From Strigomonas culicis (Eukaryota > Euglenozoa > Kinetoplastea > Trypanosomatida > Trypanosomatidae), in the NCBI GenBank assembly GCA_000482145.1, contig AUXH01000256.1:1-25505 (forward strand): DNA of 25,505 nucleotides. Direction: 5' to 3'. Position 1 is the stretch's first letter. Each line of letters starts with the position of its first letter. Position numbers and translations under genes: made by a program. Shown piece by piece: positions 8,321 to 16,163 of the stretch. The notes under the pieces are model-generated. The model had not been told where the DNA came from and did no database searches. It saw nothing but the letters and a program-made list of their open reading frames with translations.

Positions 8321-8631
8321 GGGGACGGCTACGCAGGCATTACCGTTTGTATAGATAAACATTAATAGAAGTAGCTCTTCTTTTTTCATGCCTTGGTTCT
8401 TTTTATGATGATTATTATTGTTGTTGTGTGTTTAATGGTGCCAGAGTGATTGCTACTGTTTTCGTCGCTTCATTCCCTCGTCTTTGGTGGTACGGCGTGT
8501 ATATGTGTGCATTCCTCTCTTTCTTCCCTTCTCTTTTCTCCCAACAGTTTTTGTGTTTTATTTACTTAAAACTAGCTCTTTAGTATTTTTTTTTAAAAGA
8601 AAAAAAATAATTTCACCACCACACTCGAATC
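8321..8631. other. Spacer between two small membrane protein genes
   Basis: AT-rich, with the acceptor tract at 8511-8547 and an A/T-rich leader (8581-8615) directly before the next ATG. Nothing else recognised. Confidence 0.6.
8511..8547 (+). promoter_or_regulatory. Pyrimidine tract and splice acceptor
   Basis: About 30 bases of almost pure C/T end in CAACAG, AG 8546-8547, 84 bases before ATG 8632. A textbook kinetoplastid acceptor. Confidence 0.7.
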
Positions 8632-9075
8632 ATGGCTCCCCCGAAGGCTTCTTTCCCTGCCCGCATGTTCGCCGGTGACTTCCTCGGCCTGAACTGGAAC
8701 CGCGTCAGCTGGATGGCGCCGTACAACAACTTCTACCCCATCACCATGTGCGGCGGCTGGGGCGGCCGCCTCTGGTCGTCCTTCATCCAGTACGGTCGCT
8801 TCGACAACCGTGCCGGTCTCATCGTTGTGCGCAACCTCGTGCTCTTCATCCCGTCCGCGCTCCTCGCACTGGAGATGCTGGGCAACATGGACTGGTACCA
8901 GTGCATGCAGTGCGCCTTCTACCTCCCCGGCATCGCGATGCCCAAGTGGGCGCAGGAGCGCTACACGGCGGAGATGGAGTGGAACAGCCGCAACAAGCCC
9001 GGCGCGATGGCCAAGCACCACTACGCCGGCACCGTGTCCATCCCCGGGACGGAGAAGTACATCACGGAGATGTAA
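8632..9075 (+). CDS. Probable mitochondrial membrane protein, conserved-looking, unknown function
   Basis: A 147-residue protein rich in Trp, Tyr, Phe, Met and Asn and poor in the Ala/Arg low complexity that marks its neighbours. A hydrophobic segment at about 62-84 (LIVVRNLVLFIPSALLALEM) is a probable transmembrane helix. The N-terminus (MAPPKASFPARMFAGDFLGL) has basic and hydroxylated residues compatible with a mitochondrial protein. The C-terminal half is soluble and charged, with TAEMEWNSRNKPGAM. Codons are strongly C/G-ending but balanced in amino-acid choice, as in abundant proteins. I suspect a subunit of a respiratory complex or ATP synthase, where kinetoplastids have many lineage-specific small subunits, but no motif proves it. 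Start follows a clear acceptor; stop TAA. Confidence 0.8.
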   Translation: MAPPKASFPARMFAGDFLGLNWNRVSWMAPYNNFYPITMCGGWGGRLWSSFIQYGRFDNRAGLIVVRNLVLFIPSALLALEMLGNMDWYQCMQCAFYLPGIAMPKWAQERYTAEMEWNSRNKPGAMAKHHYAGTVSIPGTEKYITEM

Positions 9076-9909
9076 GGCACCGCGCGCGATGCGAAGACGG
9101 AGGGGAAAACTGAAGTGTGAAAAAAAAAAAAGAGAAACCTAAAATGAAGAGGGCTCGAATCATGTGATCTGCAGTTCTTCTTCTGTATTTGTTTCTCTCT
9201 TTTAACATACACTTTTCCCCCTTTTTTTAATGATTCGGCTTGAATGCTTAGTATTGGTGTAGGATCGTTTTTTCTTTCTTTTTTTCTTCTGTTTTTCTTA
9301 ACAAATATAAACAAAAAACAAAAAACCCAGTGTTCAAACATCTATAGTTTTTTCTTAGTTGTTCTTCAGTCTTTTTTTTTTCTCTTTCCCCTTCCTCACT
9401 ACGGTAGATTTAGTATTGAATGTTGTAATGCCCCTGACGAAGAACGAGAAAAGTGTGATTCTGAAGAATTATATACATCTGTCTATGTAATGCACTGACT
9501 TACAATCTTAATTAAGTTATTAGGGATATATAGTGAAAAAAAAAAACCCATAAACAGTGCAGTGTGTTGACACACGCGCATTCGATTATTCTTGTTTTTG
9601 GACTCTGTAGGTGGTGGTTGCGCACCTCCTCAGATCTGTATGTTTGTGTGTTTCTAATCATAACAAGTGACTCTACGAGCATGAGCTGTTATCTTTTTCT
9701 TTTCTCCCTATGCTCTTCCTCTTCTCCATCCCAAGTAGAGGCGTTGCGTACACACGCGTCCACTTCATTCCGTGCTATTGAATACTTGTTTTTGTTTTGT
9801 ATTTATTACCTTTTTCAGTCTAAAACGAATAATTGAAAGAAGCGCTCGTGCTAGTATCTTTCTTTCCCCCAACTGTGCTTTTTCCTTTTTTGTTTTTATT
9901 TTCTTTTCC
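9076..9909. other. Long spacer before PH-domain gene
   Basis: 834 bases, AT-rich with many T runs and A runs (9120-9131, 9536-9546). Short open stretches (for example 9244-9498) have no gene-like composition. A pyrimidine tract with several AGs lies at 9692-9740, and another acceptor candidate AG is at 9817-9818. No tRNA or snoRNA recognised. Confidence 0.6.
9692..9738 (+). promoter_or_regulatory. Pyrimidine tract and candidate splice acceptors for PH-domain gene
   Basis: C/T-rich tract followed by AAGTAGAG with AGs at 9734-9735, 9737-9738 and 9739-9740. The alternative at 9817-9818 follows TACCTTTTTC. Leader length would be about 90 or 170 bases. Confidence 0.45.
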
Positions 9910-10743
9910 ATGTCGTTCAAAGCTCGAACGACCGCCCTGCTGCAAGCGCTGCAGGCGGAGATTGCCCTCGTCGAGGCGCAGCTGTGGAAGAGCCAGATGG
10001 TGCACGAGTCGACGCCGCGAGTGCCACGGCTGCCGGAGAGCATACCGGTGCACACGGACCCCGCCCCCCTCACCTGCCCCACCCGCGGGCGACGCACCCC
10101 GCGGCGAGCGGCGCCAGCGCCGCCTTCAAAGGCGGTGCCGCCCGGCACCGCCACCACCACCGCCGCCGCGGGGCCGCACCACGCGCGCACGTCGCCGTCG
10201 CCGAGCCCGACGATCCCTGTGCGGCCGATCGCAGAGCGCACGCGCGCCGGCCTGCTGCTGGTGCTGGTGCGCCGTTCACCCTTCACACAGGCCTTCGCGG
10301 GGCACTACGTGGTGGTGGACGAGGACAGCGGCATCCGCTGCTACACCTCCAAGCAGAGCTATGAGCAGGCCCCGCAGCGTCCCGTGCTGCATGTGCCTTT
10401 TTGGCGCGAGACCCGCAACTCGCGCGGCAGCCGCTTCAAGCGGGCGGCGGTGTGCTGGCCGCTCATCCTGCCGGAGGACTGCCCACAGGCCACGGACCCC
10501 ACCTTCACGTACTTTGCGGTGGACTTTGTGAACAATGAGGCGAAGCACGAGAAGCTGGTGTTCGCCGCGCCGACCCCCGCGGAGCGCGATGCGTGGGTGC
10601 ACTTTCTCACCAAGTACATCGACATGTACCTTGTGCCGCGCGCGCAGTCGGAGGAGCTGCAGTACCTCACGCGCGGCGCCGCCGTGCCGCAGCACAAATC
10701 CGCGGTGCTAGAGGGTGAGGCCCCGGGAGGCACCGTGCGGTAG
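9910..10743 (+). CDS. PH-domain protein
   Basis: A 277-residue protein with a pleckstrin-homology-like domain in its C-terminal half (about 110-245). Seen: an opening strand AGLLLVLVRRS, GHYVVVDEDSGIRCYTSK (strands 2-3), FTYFAVDFVNNEAKHEKLVF (late strands) and the terminal helix ERDAWVHFLTKYID with the near-invariant Trp at 229. The N-terminus begins with a short amphipathic helix (TTALLQALQAEIALVEAQLW), then a Pro/Thr/Ala-rich disordered linker (about 45-105). PH domains bind phosphoinositides or proteins; I cannot say which here, and an extra segment (RPVLHVPFWRETRNSRGSRF) enlarges a loop of the domain. ATG 9910 is chosen because the in-frame sequence before it is translated T-rich leader. 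Stop TAG. Confidence 0.8.
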   Translation: MSFKARTTALLQALQAEIALVEAQLWKSQMVHESTPRVPRLPESIPVHTDPAPLTCPTRGRRTPRRAAPAPPSKAVPPGTATTTAAAGPHHARTSPSPSPTIPVRPIAERTRAGLLLVLVRRSPFTQAFAGHYVVVDEDSGIRCYTSKQSYEQAPQRPVLHVPFWRETRNSRGSRFKRAAVCWPLILPEDCPQATDPTFTYFAVDFVNNEAKHEKLVFAAPTPAERDAWVHFLTKYIDMYLVPRAQSEELQYLTRGAAVPQHKSAVLEGEAPGGTVR

Positions 10744-11267
10744 GCGATCCGCACGCTCGCAGGGGAGAGTTTTTTTTTAGCATTGGGAGGTGCGTCTTTT
10801 TTTTCCTCCTTACATATATATGTATATATAAAACTAGGAAAAAAATATAACGTGTTCTTCTTTTGAAATGCTTTTACTTTGTTAGCTTTACTTGTTTATG
10901 ATTCTTGTATATTGATTACTGTTTCTTCTTGTACTTCTTCCCTTTTCATTTAGCGCGGCAGCCATTATAGTGCACATTTTAGTTATCTCTGTTGAGGTGC
11001 GTGTGCTTATGGAATGCCTTCCGTGCCGTTCGGCGCGCAAGTGGAAGTGTTGAGAGCCATGCAAGCTGTTTTATGTCTATCCATCACGTCTTCTTTTCCT
11101 CTGCTCTTTACACTAAAAGCGAACAGTCTTTTTTTTTTTCTCTGGTTGAAATCGGCGTCACTAACAGCCGCACTCGATAGCTTAGAGTACATAGACACGA
11201 GGGACAGATACATCCATAGAAGCAGCGTTTAATAGAATTGCTTTTTTTCCTTTTGTGAAGTAGTACG
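10744..11267. other. Spacer before coiled-coil gene
   Basis: AT-rich 524-base spacer. It contains a TATATA-like stretch (10813-10831) in what is probably 3' UTR, and several T runs. A less AT-rich patch near 10990-11060 has open frames but no convincing gene. No RNA gene recognised. Confidence 0.6.
11241..11263 (+). promoter_or_regulatory. T tract with AGs immediately before start codon
   Basis: CTTTTTTTCCTTTTGTGAAGTAG places AGs at 11259-11260 and 11262-11263, leaving a leader of only 4-7 bases before ATG 11268. The alternative acceptor AG 11166-11167, after a 12-T tract, would give a leader near 100 bases. The latter may be the true one. Confidence 0.4.
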
Positions 11268-12494
11268 ATGAGTTCCCCATCGCACTACTTGCCGATTATA
11301 CGGCTCGTCCGCACGACGCCGACGAACGCGACGCTTACGGACGACCCCGCGGCGGCGACGGCGGTGCTGTACACCTTCCTCAAGTCCGTGCCGTCGACGC
11401 AGGAGCGGGAGGCGGCGATGGAGGAGCTGCGGCGGCGCCTGCACCGCCGCGCGCTGCAGCCGCCGCACCCGTACGGCAGCGACGACCGCAGCCGCGGCGG
11501 GGTGCAGGCGCTCGAGCGCACCGTGCTGGACGGACTGCTGCGCCGCCGCCCGCTCGTCTCGGCGGCGGAGTGCCGCGCCACCGACGCGTGGCGCAGCCGC
11601 CTCTACCCCCCTCGCTCGCTGCTCGCGCCGGACGGGGACGAGGAGGTCGAGACGCCGGGGACGGCGGAGCGCGGCCGCGCGGCGGAAGCCCTGCAGGAGG
11701 CGGAGGAGGGGCCGACGTACGTGCGGGCGGCCGACTACCGCGCGTACCGGGACCCCTACGAGATGTACGAGGAGGCGTACCAGGCGCAGCTGGCCGCGGT
11801 GGAGGCGGCGGAGGGAGGGGGCGAGCCGCACCCCACCGGCGACGACAACGGCACCGCCGCGGCGGAGCAGCGGGCGCTGGAGTGCAGTGGGAGCACGCAG
11901 CCGCCCGAGGACCGCGAGCGCGACGGCGCTGGGGGGAACAGCGCGGGCAGCGAGGGGGGTGGGCCGACCGACCTGGCGCGCCCGCCGCGCGACGGCTGCC
12001 ACCCCACGCTGCAGCTGCTGTGCGCGGAGGTGCGGCGCGGCGGCGCGGCGCCGGACCCGGAGGCGCGTCAGGACCGGCGCTTCCAGGAGACCGTTGAGCG
12101 CAAGCTGGCCGCGCTGGACGCGAAGCTGCAGGCCGCGGAGCGCACCGTGCGGGCCGCGGTGGATGCGCACGCGCAGGAGGGCAACCCGTGGTCGCCCGGC
12201 CACGCGCGGCGCAAGGCGGCGGTCACTTTCGTGGGCGAGCTGCGGGGCCGCGCGACCGTGGCCGCGAACCTGTTCCGGCTGCAGCGCGGCGAGCAGGCGA
12301 CGCTGCAGGCATCACACGCGGCGCTCCAGACGGAGGTCGTCGCGCTGCAGATGGTGCTGCGCGACGTGCGGCAGGCGGCGCAGGCGTCCGTGCTGCGCCG
12401 GCGGCGCGTCGCCGCGCGCGGGGACGGGGAGGCGGCGGAGGTGCAGCTCCTCGCCGAGCTGCAAGTCGCGCTCAGCGCCGCCGCCGCCGCCTGA
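11268..12494 (+). CDS. Hypothetical coiled-coil protein
   Basis: I do not recognise this 408-residue protein. The N-terminal part (MSSPSHYLPIIRLVRTTPTN) is the least biased, followed by a helical segment with TFLKSVPSTQEREAAMEELR and basic residues. A tyrosine-rich motif (TYVRAADYRAYRDPYEMYEE, about 149-168) stands out. Residues about 175-240 are Gly/Glu/Ser-rich and probably disordered. The C-terminal 140 residues (from about 265) form predicted coiled coil with heptad-like spacing in VERKLAALDAKLQAAERTVR and LQTEVVALQMVLRDV, ending in a short poly-Ala. Overall it looks like a cytoskeletal or scaffold component, an inference only. Stop TGA. Confidence 0.75.
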   Translation: MSSPSHYLPIIRLVRTTPTNATLTDDPAAATAVLYTFLKSVPSTQEREAAMEELRRRLHRRALQPPHPYGSDDRSRGGVQALERTVLDGLLRRRPLVSAAECRATDAWRSRLYPPRSLLAPDGDEEVETPGTAERGRAAEALQEAEEGPTYVRAADYRAYRDPYEMYEEAYQAQLAAVEAAEGGGEPHPTGDDNGTAAAEQRALECSGSTQPPEDRERDGAGGNSAGSEGGGPTDLARPPRDGCHPTLQLLCAEVRRGGAAPDPEARQDRRFQETVERKLAALDAKLQAAERTVRAAVDAHAQEGNPWSPGHARRKAAVTFVGELRGRATVAANLFRLQRGEQATLQASHAALQTEVVALQMVLRDVRQAAQASVLRRRRVAARGDGEAAEVQLLAELQVALSAAAAA

Positions 12495-12664
12495 CCGCGG
12501 CCGTGTGCATGTACATTTGCCGTCTTTCATAGACCCCCTCTGCATCGATAGAGTGAATGGCTGAAGTTGGTGCGGTGCGCACAGTAATGTAGAGATCAAA
12601 GAATAACACGTACACACACACGGGGCGAGCAGAACGAAAGACAGAAGATGTGTTTGCTGAATGA

Positions 12665-12720
12665 TCTACCCCTTTTCCACTCCTTCTCCCTATCCCTCCT
12701 TCCTGTGTTCGCCTCCTGAA
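12665..12720 (+). promoter_or_regulatory. Strong pyrimidine tract and splice acceptor
   Basis: More than 50 bases dominated by C and T end in CCTGAAG, AG 12719-12720, 17 bases before ATG 12738. Supports this start for the WD-repeat gene. Confidence 0.7.
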
Positions 12721-12737
12721 GAGAACAAAAAACAAAC

Positions 12738-13967
12738 ATGGTACAGCCTCACTTTGTGGTGCGGCAGCTGTACGCCGCCCCCGACGACGCGGCACAGCTG
12801 CTGGCCAGCACGTCCAGCGGCACGGTCCTGCACCTGCGCGTGGCGGCGGGCGACGGCGGCGCCGCGCGCGTGGTGCCGGCCGCGCCGCCGCTGGCGCTGC
12901 CCGGCCCCGCGACGGACCTCGCGTGGTGCCCCTTCAAGCGCGGGGCCGAGGGCGCGTCCTTCCTCACGACGTCGGCGCACCTACCTGTGCAGCTGTGGGA
13001 CCTCGACGACGGCGCGCAGCGCGCGACGTACACGGACCTCACCGACGCCGGCTACCTCGCGGAGCCGCTGTGCGTGGCGTGGGCCGCGCGCCACAGCGCC
13101 ACCATCGCGGCCGGCTACGGCGGCAGCGAAGACCTGGCGCAGCTGCGCTTCTACGACGTGCGCGCGGAGGGCGCGCCGGTGTTCCGGTACACCTCCCCGA
13201 CCTCGCGCGGCGCGGTCGCCGCGGTCGCGGAGGGGCCCGCCGCGGCCAGCGACGGCCTCGTCGTCGCCGCCTTCCGCGCGCACGGCGTGCTGGATGTCGT
13301 TGACCACCGGCAGCGCGCGCCGGCTGCGCTGCTGCGCGGCGGCGTCGGCCTCGCGGCGAGCTGCCTGCGCACGCACGCGGCGCTGCCCTTCGCCCTCTTC
13401 GCCGGCGGGCGCGGCGACATCCACGGCTGGGACCTGCGGCGGCCGCTGGCGCCGCTGCTCACGTGCGCGCGGCCGGCCGGCACGCCGCAGCGCTGCGCGT
13501 TCGACCTGCTGCCGGCGCAGGACGGTGGTGCGCTGACACTCGTGTCGACGACGACCGGGCCGTCGGGCGGGCTGCTGCGCTACGCGGTGCCACTCGCGGG
13601 CGGGCCTCGGCCCGACGGGCCGGTGGCGGGCAGCCCCTGCCAGCCGGACCTAGGTGCGACGAGCGGCCTCGCGCTGCTGCCGCGGCAGCGCCAGGCCGCG
13701 GTCGTGCTCGGCTGCCGCACCTTCCGGCTGGCAGCGTCCCTCGAGCGCACCGGGGCCGCGCTGCCATGCCGCGCAGATCCCCGTGGTAAGCCAGAGGCGG
13801 GCGGCGTGCAGCCTGACGGGAAGCGGCGCCGCGCGCCGTCCGTGACGCTCAGTGAGACGGAGGAGGATGCGGAGCTGTTCACCGTCGGCCCGGGGGAGTA
13901 CAGAGGTGCTGTGCACAGCGTGCCGTGTACGGACGCGGTGCCGAACGTGGCTGTTGTGGCTCTCTGA
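12738..13967 (+). CDS. WD-repeat protein resembling WRAP53/TCAB1
   Basis: A 409-residue beta-propeller protein. Clear WD blades include LPVQLWDLDDG (W87-D88) and GDIHGWDLRRP (W231-D232). Several segments follow the order seen in WRAP53/TCAB1: a first WD unit immediately followed by QRATYTDLTD (in WRAP53 the blade is followed by LRAxYRAYxxxDE); a following blade with AAGYGGSEDLAQLRFYDV; an AGGRGDIHGWDLR segment (WRAP53: GxRxDxxIxxWDLR); then TPQRCAFDLLPAQDG (WRAP53: TNQRxxFDLxxxG, here Q251 to G262). In animals that protein binds CAB-box small RNAs and telomerase RNA in Cajal bodies. The C-terminus has a basic patch (GKRRRAPS region) and an acidic segment SETEEDAE. The match is by pattern, and a generic WD protein remains possible. 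Stop TGA is followed directly by an in-frame TAA. Confidence 0.7.
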   Translation: MVQPHFVVRQLYAAPDDAAQLLASTSSGTVLHLRVAAGDGGAARVVPAAPPLALPGPATDLAWCPFKRGAEGASFLTTSAHLPVQLWDLDDGAQRATYTDLTDAGYLAEPLCVAWAARHSATIAAGYGGSEDLAQLRFYDVRAEGAPVFRYTSPTSRGAVAAVAEGPAAASDGLVVAAFRAHGVLDVVDHRQRAPAALLRGGVGLAASCLRTHAALPFALFAGGRGDIHGWDLRRPLAPLLTCARPAGTPQRCAFDLLPAQDGGALTLVSTTTGPSGGLLRYAVPLAGGPRPDGPVAGSPCQPDLGATSGLALLPRQRQAAVVLGCRTFRLAASLERTGAALPCRADPRGKPEAGGVQPDGKRRRAPSVTLSETEEDAELFTVGPGEYRGAVHSVPCTDAVPNVAVVAL

Positions 13968-14380
13968 TAAGAGGGTATGTGTGTGCTGGGGAATGCCCTA
14001 CAGGGACGCCATCATCGTTAGGCGGCGGTGTTCAGTAACACCGAAGGTGCGGGAGAAACAGTCTCAAAAGTGAAAGACACTGACAGGAGGCGCTTAACAT
14101 TTTGCTTGTAAAAACAAACGAATACCTGCACTTTGATCGTGAGGGATGCAGATAAGCCTCTTTTCGTCTTCTCTCATTTATTTTTCCAATGGATAAACCC
14201 AAATCTCTTTTATAGCATTTCTTTCTTTCCCTGCATTCTCCGTTTCGCTTTCTTCTCTTTTTTTTTTGAACTTTTCTTAGTTTATTCAATTCGATAGTAT
14301 TACTCATTTTCCCTTTACTTATCCTTCTTTTCTTCGTCGCACGTCTGCCTTCCCTTAACTCCCCGGACCGTTTGTGCAAC
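13968..14380. other. Spacer between WD-repeat and HIBCH genes
   Basis: 413 bases, moderately AT-rich, ending in the acceptor tract at 14218-14280 and a leader of about 100 bases that is itself C/T-rich. No RNA gene recognised. Confidence 0.6.
14218..14280 (+). promoter_or_regulatory. Pyrimidine tract and splice acceptor of HIBCH gene
   Basis: A C/T-rich tract with a run of about 11 T ends in CTTTTCTTAG, AG 14279-14280, 100 bases before ATG 14381. Confidence 0.65.
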
Positions 14381-15478
14381 ATGCTGCGTGCCTCTCTGCG
14401 GTGCCTGAACCAGAAGGTGCTGTACCAGGACTTCCCGCGTGCCCGGCTCGTGACACTGAACAATGTGAAGGCACACAACGCCCTCAACATGGAGATGCTG
14501 GAGCGCCTCATGGACCTGTACATGCGCCACCCGGCGCCGGAGACCTCCATCTATGTGCTGAAGGGGGCCGGCAACAAGGCCTTCTGCGCCGGCGGCGACG
14601 TGGTCAACCTCACGACGGACAAGACGTACAAGACGGCGCAGCGCTTCTACTACGAGGAGTACCAGCTGAACTACCACCTCATGACGATGAAGTCCGCGCA
14701 GGTGGCGCTCTGGAACGGGTACGTGCTGGGTGGTGGCGTCGGCATCTCACTGCCGAGTAGGTACCGCGTGGCGACGGAGAAGACGCTGTTCGGCATGCCG
14801 GAGACGGCCATCGGCCTCATCCCGGATGTGGGCGGCACGTGGTTTCTCCCGCGCCTGAAGCACGCCGGCGTGGGCCTCTACATGGGCCTGACCGGCCACA
14901 AGCTGAAGGGCGCCGACGTGATGCACGCGGGCCTCGCCACCCACTTCGTGCCATCCGCGAAGATTCCGGAGATCGAGAAGGCGCTGTGCGAGATCCGCGA
15001 CGCCTCGACGGTCGGCGCGCTGCTGGACAGCTACAACGTGAAGGATCTGCCGCCCTACTCCCTCGAGCGCGACCTGCCCTTCTTCGCCAAGACGTTCCGC
15101 AAGGACACGACGATGGAGGCCATCATGGAGGCGGTCACCGCGGAGCGCGCGGCCGACGAGATTGTGGAGGAGGCGCACCGCCTCATGTCGTCCTACTCTC
15201 CCACGTCGCTCAAGCTCGCGCTCGAGGCGTATCGCCGCGGCTGCGACATGACGGACCCGAAGGACGCCTTCGCGTTGGAGTATATGATGGCGCTGCGCCT
15301 CGCGAAGGACGGCGACTTCGTGGAGGGCGTGCGGGCGCTGCTCGTGGACAAGGACAAGAAGCCGCAGTGGAGCCCCAAGACCCTGGCGGAGGTCACACCG
15401 GCCTCCTTGGAGACGTTCTTCAAGCCCACGTTCGCGAATCAGGTGGCGTGGGACCCGGTGAAGCCGTTTCCGGAATAG
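14381..15478 (+). CDS. HIBCH: 3-hydroxyisobutyryl-CoA hydrolase, mitochondrial
   Basis: A 365-residue enoyl-CoA hydratase/isomerase superfamily protein of the HIBCH branch, which hydrolyses 3-hydroxyisobutyryl-CoA to free 3-hydroxyisobutyrate and CoA in mitochondrial valine breakdown. Seen: the substrate-binding NALNxxM segment, KAFCAGGDV (68-74) forming part of the CoA site and oxyanion hole, GYVLGGGVGIS, and the branch signature FGMPETAIGLIPDVGG with the presumed catalytic pair Glu141 and Asp149. After the crotonase core come ERDLPFFAKTF, the helical SPTSLKLALEAYRRGCDM, and the C-terminal WSPKTLAEVTP found in HIBCH (KDxxPxWxPxxLxxV). Length fits the family (about 350-390). The short basic N-terminus MLRASLRCLNQK fits mitochondrial import. 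Codon 14372 in the same frame is TTG, so ATG 14381 is the start. Function is well supported by motifs; other acyl-CoA hydrolase specificity is possible. Confidence 0.93.
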   Translation: MLRASLRCLNQKVLYQDFPRARLVTLNNVKAHNALNMEMLERLMDLYMRHPAPETSIYVLKGAGNKAFCAGGDVVNLTTDKTYKTAQRFYYEEYQLNYHLMTMKSAQVALWNGYVLGGGVGISLPSRYRVATEKTLFGMPETAIGLIPDVGGTWFLPRLKHAGVGLYMGLTGHKLKGADVMHAGLATHFVPSAKIPEIEKALCEIRDASTVGALLDSYNVKDLPPYSLERDLPFFAKTFRKDTTMEAIMEAVTAERAADEIVEEAHRLMSSYSPTSLKLALEAYRRGCDMTDPKDAFALEYMMALRLAKDGDFVEGVRALLVDKDKKPQWSPKTLAEVTPASLETFFKPTFANQVAWDPVKPFPE

Positions 15479-16163
15479 GCGTGCCGTGCGCACACACATG
15501 AAAGGCATAGCCATGGAGCGAGCTGAAGAAAGAGAGAACCACCTGAAAATGTGAAATGGGCGGAAATGGATGTGCATGTACGTTTTCCTTTCGCTCTGAA
15601 GTGATGGCAGTTGTGTTGTTCGAGCCCTTTCCTCAGTTTTCTTCCACAATGACAGCGATTATACAGATTTATACTTTTTTTCTAACTACTACCGTCTTTT
15701 ATACAAGTGTTGCTTCTATGCGGTTTTTTTATTGTCATCTCTCTTCTTCTTCTTTTTAAGAAAAGAATGTGCTTTTCTTGTGATTGATCATGCTTTTTAT
15801 TTTTTTACTACTGGACACTGTTCCTCTTCGTCCTTTCCTTTTCCCGTTTCTTTGACGGTTCTTCAAGCAAACTAGTTATAAGTTCTCATTTTGTCCTACT
15901 ACAAGGACAGGAGGTAATTGACTCATTAGAGTCTTTTAGTCTTTTTTCTTCATATTTATATAAAAAATTCTTTTGGTTATCGTAACTCCTTACCAAAGTA
16001 AAGAGTTTTCTTTCTCTCTTTAGAAACCTAATCTACAGAGTTTGTCCGTACCGGGCACCCTAATCTTCCATTTCATCCATTGTGCCGAAGCACGATTGTG
16101 TTCCTCGTAGCAGTAATTCCATAGTTACCTTTTTTTTTGTTTTCTTCTACAAAATAAAAAAAA
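15479..16163. other. Long spacer before coiled-coil/zinc-ribbon gene
   Basis: 685 bases, AT-rich with T runs. It holds the HIBCH 3' UTR and the leader of the next gene, whose last bases are A-rich (16150-16163). An AT-rich TATATAAAAAA stretch lies near 15956-15966. No small gene or structural RNA recognised. Confidence 0.6.
16058..16124 (+). promoter_or_regulatory. Candidate splice acceptors for large coiled-coil gene
   Basis: Pyrimidine-rich patches are followed by AGs at 16089-16090, 16109-16110, 16112-16113 and 16123-16124. A T-rich tract (16129-16148) follows them with no AG before the ATG. The site is less clear than at other genes. Confidence 0.35.

Noticed and set aside
9244..9836. 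Short open frames in the spacer before the PH-domain gene
   Set aside because: T-rich translation with no conserved-looking segment; overlap the acceptor tract.
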